From assembly GCA_008297795.1 (NCBI GenBank), contig VBQP01000004.1, forward strand, positions 1 through 23,697: a DNA stretch of 23,697 bases. Reading direction: 5' to 3'. Below the pieces are notes generated by a model. The model had not been told where the DNA came from, searched no databases, and saw only the letters and a list, made by a program, of their open reading frames with translations. This document shows positions 22,482-23,697 of this stretch, one piece after another. The number at the start of each line of letters is the position of its first letter. The first letter of the stretch is position 1. The position numbers and the translations under genes were made by a program. This DNA comes from Thermoplasmata archaeon (lineage in GTDB: Archaea; Thermoplasmatota; E2; UBA202; DSCA01).

Positions 22482-23162
22482 TTACCTGCTTATTTCATCA
22501 AGTATGCCCCTCACCTTCTCCCTGAACTGCTCGAGGGTGCCTTCGTTTGTTATTATTATGTCAGCCATTGCAACAGCATTTCCAATCCCCCATGCCAGCT
22601 CCCTTTCGTCCCTTTTTCTCAAATCGTCAACTGAAAGCGAATCATCCTGTCTGCCGCGCTTCATCATACGGCCGTATCTTGTTTTGGGCGACGCATGCAC
22701 AGCCACAAGAATGAAATCAGCCACATTTTTTTTGAATGTCTCAACCTCATCTATATTTCTTATTCCATCTATGATTACTATTTTTTCATTATTTTCATGC
22801 ATTGCGTTTTCCTGCATCGCCCCATGTATCGCTTTGCCTGCTTCTCCCGTTCCTTCTTCCGCCCCTTCCATTCCTTTCGCATCTTCCATTTCCATCTCTT
22901 TCGCATTTGCTCCTGCCATCTCTTTCTCCAGTTCCTTCAATTTTGCCAAACATCGTCTTGCCCATATATCCATGCCTTCCTTCTCGCGCATTTCATTTGC
23001 CACAGCCCCAAGATTTCTGTCATTGAGGGGCATTCCCCTTCTTTTTACTTCTGCACGTACCTCATCCCCCATTCTCACAATATCGAATCCCGCCTCCTCC
23101 GCCACCCCCACCGCCTCCGTCTTGCCCGAGCCGGGCAAGCCCGTAAAAGCCACAACCTTCAT
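22482..23162 (-). CDS. UPF0200-family P-loop nucleotide-kinase-like protein with an acidic insert
   Basis: A 226-residue protein related to dephospho-CoA/adenylate-type kinases. The P-loop is FTGLPGSGKTE (about 6-16). VRMGDEVRAEVKRRG and IVIIDGIRNIDEVETFKK follow, then VAVHASPKTRYGRMMKRGRQDD and the end segment ELAWGIGNAVAMADIIITNEG, all typical of UPF0200. Known members are about 180-190 residues. The excess is a low-complexity Ala/Glu/Gly/Met segment (about 80-124, for example KEMEMEDAKGMEGAEEG) placed between the lid region and the Walker-B-like strand. The substrate is unknown. It has its own TATA-like box and follows the ligase gene. Confidence 0.88.
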   Translation of the reverse strand: MKVVAFTGLPGSGKTEAVGVAEEAGFDIVRMGDEVRAEVKRRGMPLNDRNLGAVANEMREKEGMDIWARRCLAKLKELEKEMAGANAKEMEMEDAKGMEGAEEGTGEAGKAIHGAMQENAMHENNEKIVIIDGIRNIDEVETFKKNVADFILVAVHASPKTRYGRMMKRGRQDDSLSVDDLRKRDERELAWGIGNAVAMADIIITNEGTLEQFREKVRGILDEISR

Positions 23163-23180
23163 GGAAATGGAATTGGAATT

Positions 23181-23190
23181 GATTATAAAA
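23181..23190 (-). promoter_or_regulatory. TATA-like box of the UPF0200 gene
   Basis: TTTTATAATC on the minus strand, centred about 24 bp before the ATG at 23162, in the 39-bp gap after the ligase gene. It predicts a leaderless transcript. Confidence 0.45.
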
Positions 23191-23201
23191 CGGTTGGTGA
23201 T

Positions 23202-23697
23202 TCACATACTTACTTTTGATATAACAACTGAGGGGGGCAGGTTCCCCCTTCCCTTTATGCTCTCCACCTCCACCACATTCACCCTCATGTCGCTTCCAAG
23301 TTTTTTTATGCACTCTTTTTTTATTTCCCCAGAGATGGTTTCCACAGGGGGATACGTATCCCTCAACTCCTCGTCTATGACAATGAAGACATTAACCTCA
23401 TTCGGGCTCTCCTGTATTATCTGAAACTGCTTTATTTTGTTGGTATTGAACTTTTTCATCACCTCGCCCGGAATCCCTGTTATTGAAAGAGGAGGTATTA
23501 TCTTCCCCGATGGCAGGACTATTGCATCAGCCCTCCTGCCCTCAACTCTGCCGATGAGTTCGGTATTTATCCCGCAATTGCATTTTTCATCCAGTGGTAT
23601 GAGGATATCATTCATTCCGGTATAACGTATCACAGGCGTTCCCCTGCCGTAGAGTTTCGTTATGACAACATGTCCTGGCTCACCCGGTGCAACATCA
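23202..23697 (-). CDS. PaaK / coenzyme F390 synthetase-like AMP-dependent ligase (C-terminal part)
   Basis: The frame is open to the window edge, so the gene is 5'-truncated here. The visible 164 residues show GEPGHVVITKLYGRGTPVIRY, then DEKCNCGINTELIGRVEGRRAD and VLPSGKIIPP. This is the hinge and C-terminal lid domain of adenylate-forming phenylacetate-CoA ligase/F390 synthetase relatives, including the CxCG motif next to the IGRVEGR hinge. The enzyme would activate a carboxylic acid, or adenylylate a cofactor, with ATP; the substrate cannot be told from this part. The Met at 23633 is internal and not a start. Confidence 0.8.
   Translation of the reverse strand, partial: DVAPGEPGHVVITKLYGRGTPVIRYTGMNDILIPLDEKCNCGINTELIGRVEGRRADAIVLPSGKIIPPLSITGIPGEVMKKFNTNKIKQFQIIQESPNEVNVFIVIDEELRDTYPPVETISGEIKKECIKKLGSDMRVNVVEVESIKGRGNLPPSVVISKVSM

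Noticed and set aside
23062..23313. A minus-strand Gly-rich open frame with runs of glycine
   Set aside because: It is the shifted frame of the UPF0200 P-loop region and the preceding gap. The glycine run comes from Ala/Glu/Val codons read out of frame.
22327..23424. A 365-codon plus-strand open frame opposite ahcY, the UPF0200 gene and the ligase gene
   Set aside because: It spans three clearly recognised minus-strand genes, has a Ser/Phe/Ile-rich shadow composition and no domain or promoter.
23202..23633. A complete 143-residue gene starting at the Met at 23633
   Set aside because: The frame stays open and family-like (GEPGHVVITKLYGRG) up to the window edge, so the Met is internal and the gene is truncated by the window.

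Overview
The window looks like an archaeal chromosome segment, most likely from a euryarchaeote of the Thermoplasmatota type. The lineage is an inference; the archaeal domain is well supported. The evidence is archaeal-type PriL/PriS primase, an archaeal GINS protein, RNase J, archaeal CoaD, a DUF134 regulator and a UPF0200 kinase-like protein. Both tRNAs lack an encoded CCA. Many first genes have a TATA-like box about 24-30 bp before the start codon, as expected for leaderless transcripts. Base composition is moderate and the gene density is high; no gene-free stretch exceeds 300 bp.

Left part (1-8800): tRNA-Ser(CGA), a DUF134 helix-turn-helix regulator and a small Cys-rich protein come first. 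A minus-strand series follows, read from about 8.7 kb down to 0.76 kb. It begins with a 1542-residue surface protein (three NosD-like beta-helix modules, seven PKD domains, a C-terminal membrane anchor). Tightly packed behind it are an HD phosphohydrolase, a macrodomain protein, an AhpD-like peroxidase, a free-methionine-(R)-sulfoxide-reductase-type GAF protein and a GNAT acetyltransferase. The last five resemble a nucleotide, ADP-ribose and oxidative-damage set.

Middle (8800-14200): RNase J, a secreted metallophosphoesterase, CoaD with a C-terminal extension, tRNA-Ser(GCT) whose 3' end overlaps the end of an antisense Cys-rich gene, and a beta-propeller (SBBP-type) protein. The Gly-rich tail of the propeller protein appears to change reading frame.

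Right part (14200-23697): the replication genes priL-priS and a GINS gene are separated by an oppositely oriented pair, a 1106-residue secreted C25-peptidase-like protein and a small AT-rich PD-(D/E)XK-type nuclease. S-adenosylhomocysteine hydrolase (with a frameshifted C-terminus), a UPF0200 P-loop protein with a low-complexity insert, and the C-terminal end of a PaaK/F390-synthetase-like ligase running off the window complete the segment.

I did not find a CRISPR array, IS element, integrase or a clear defence island. The most unusual material is the surface-protein/damage-repair gene string, the nuclease plus C25-like pair inside the replication cluster, and two apparent frame breaks (propeller tail and ahcY tail).
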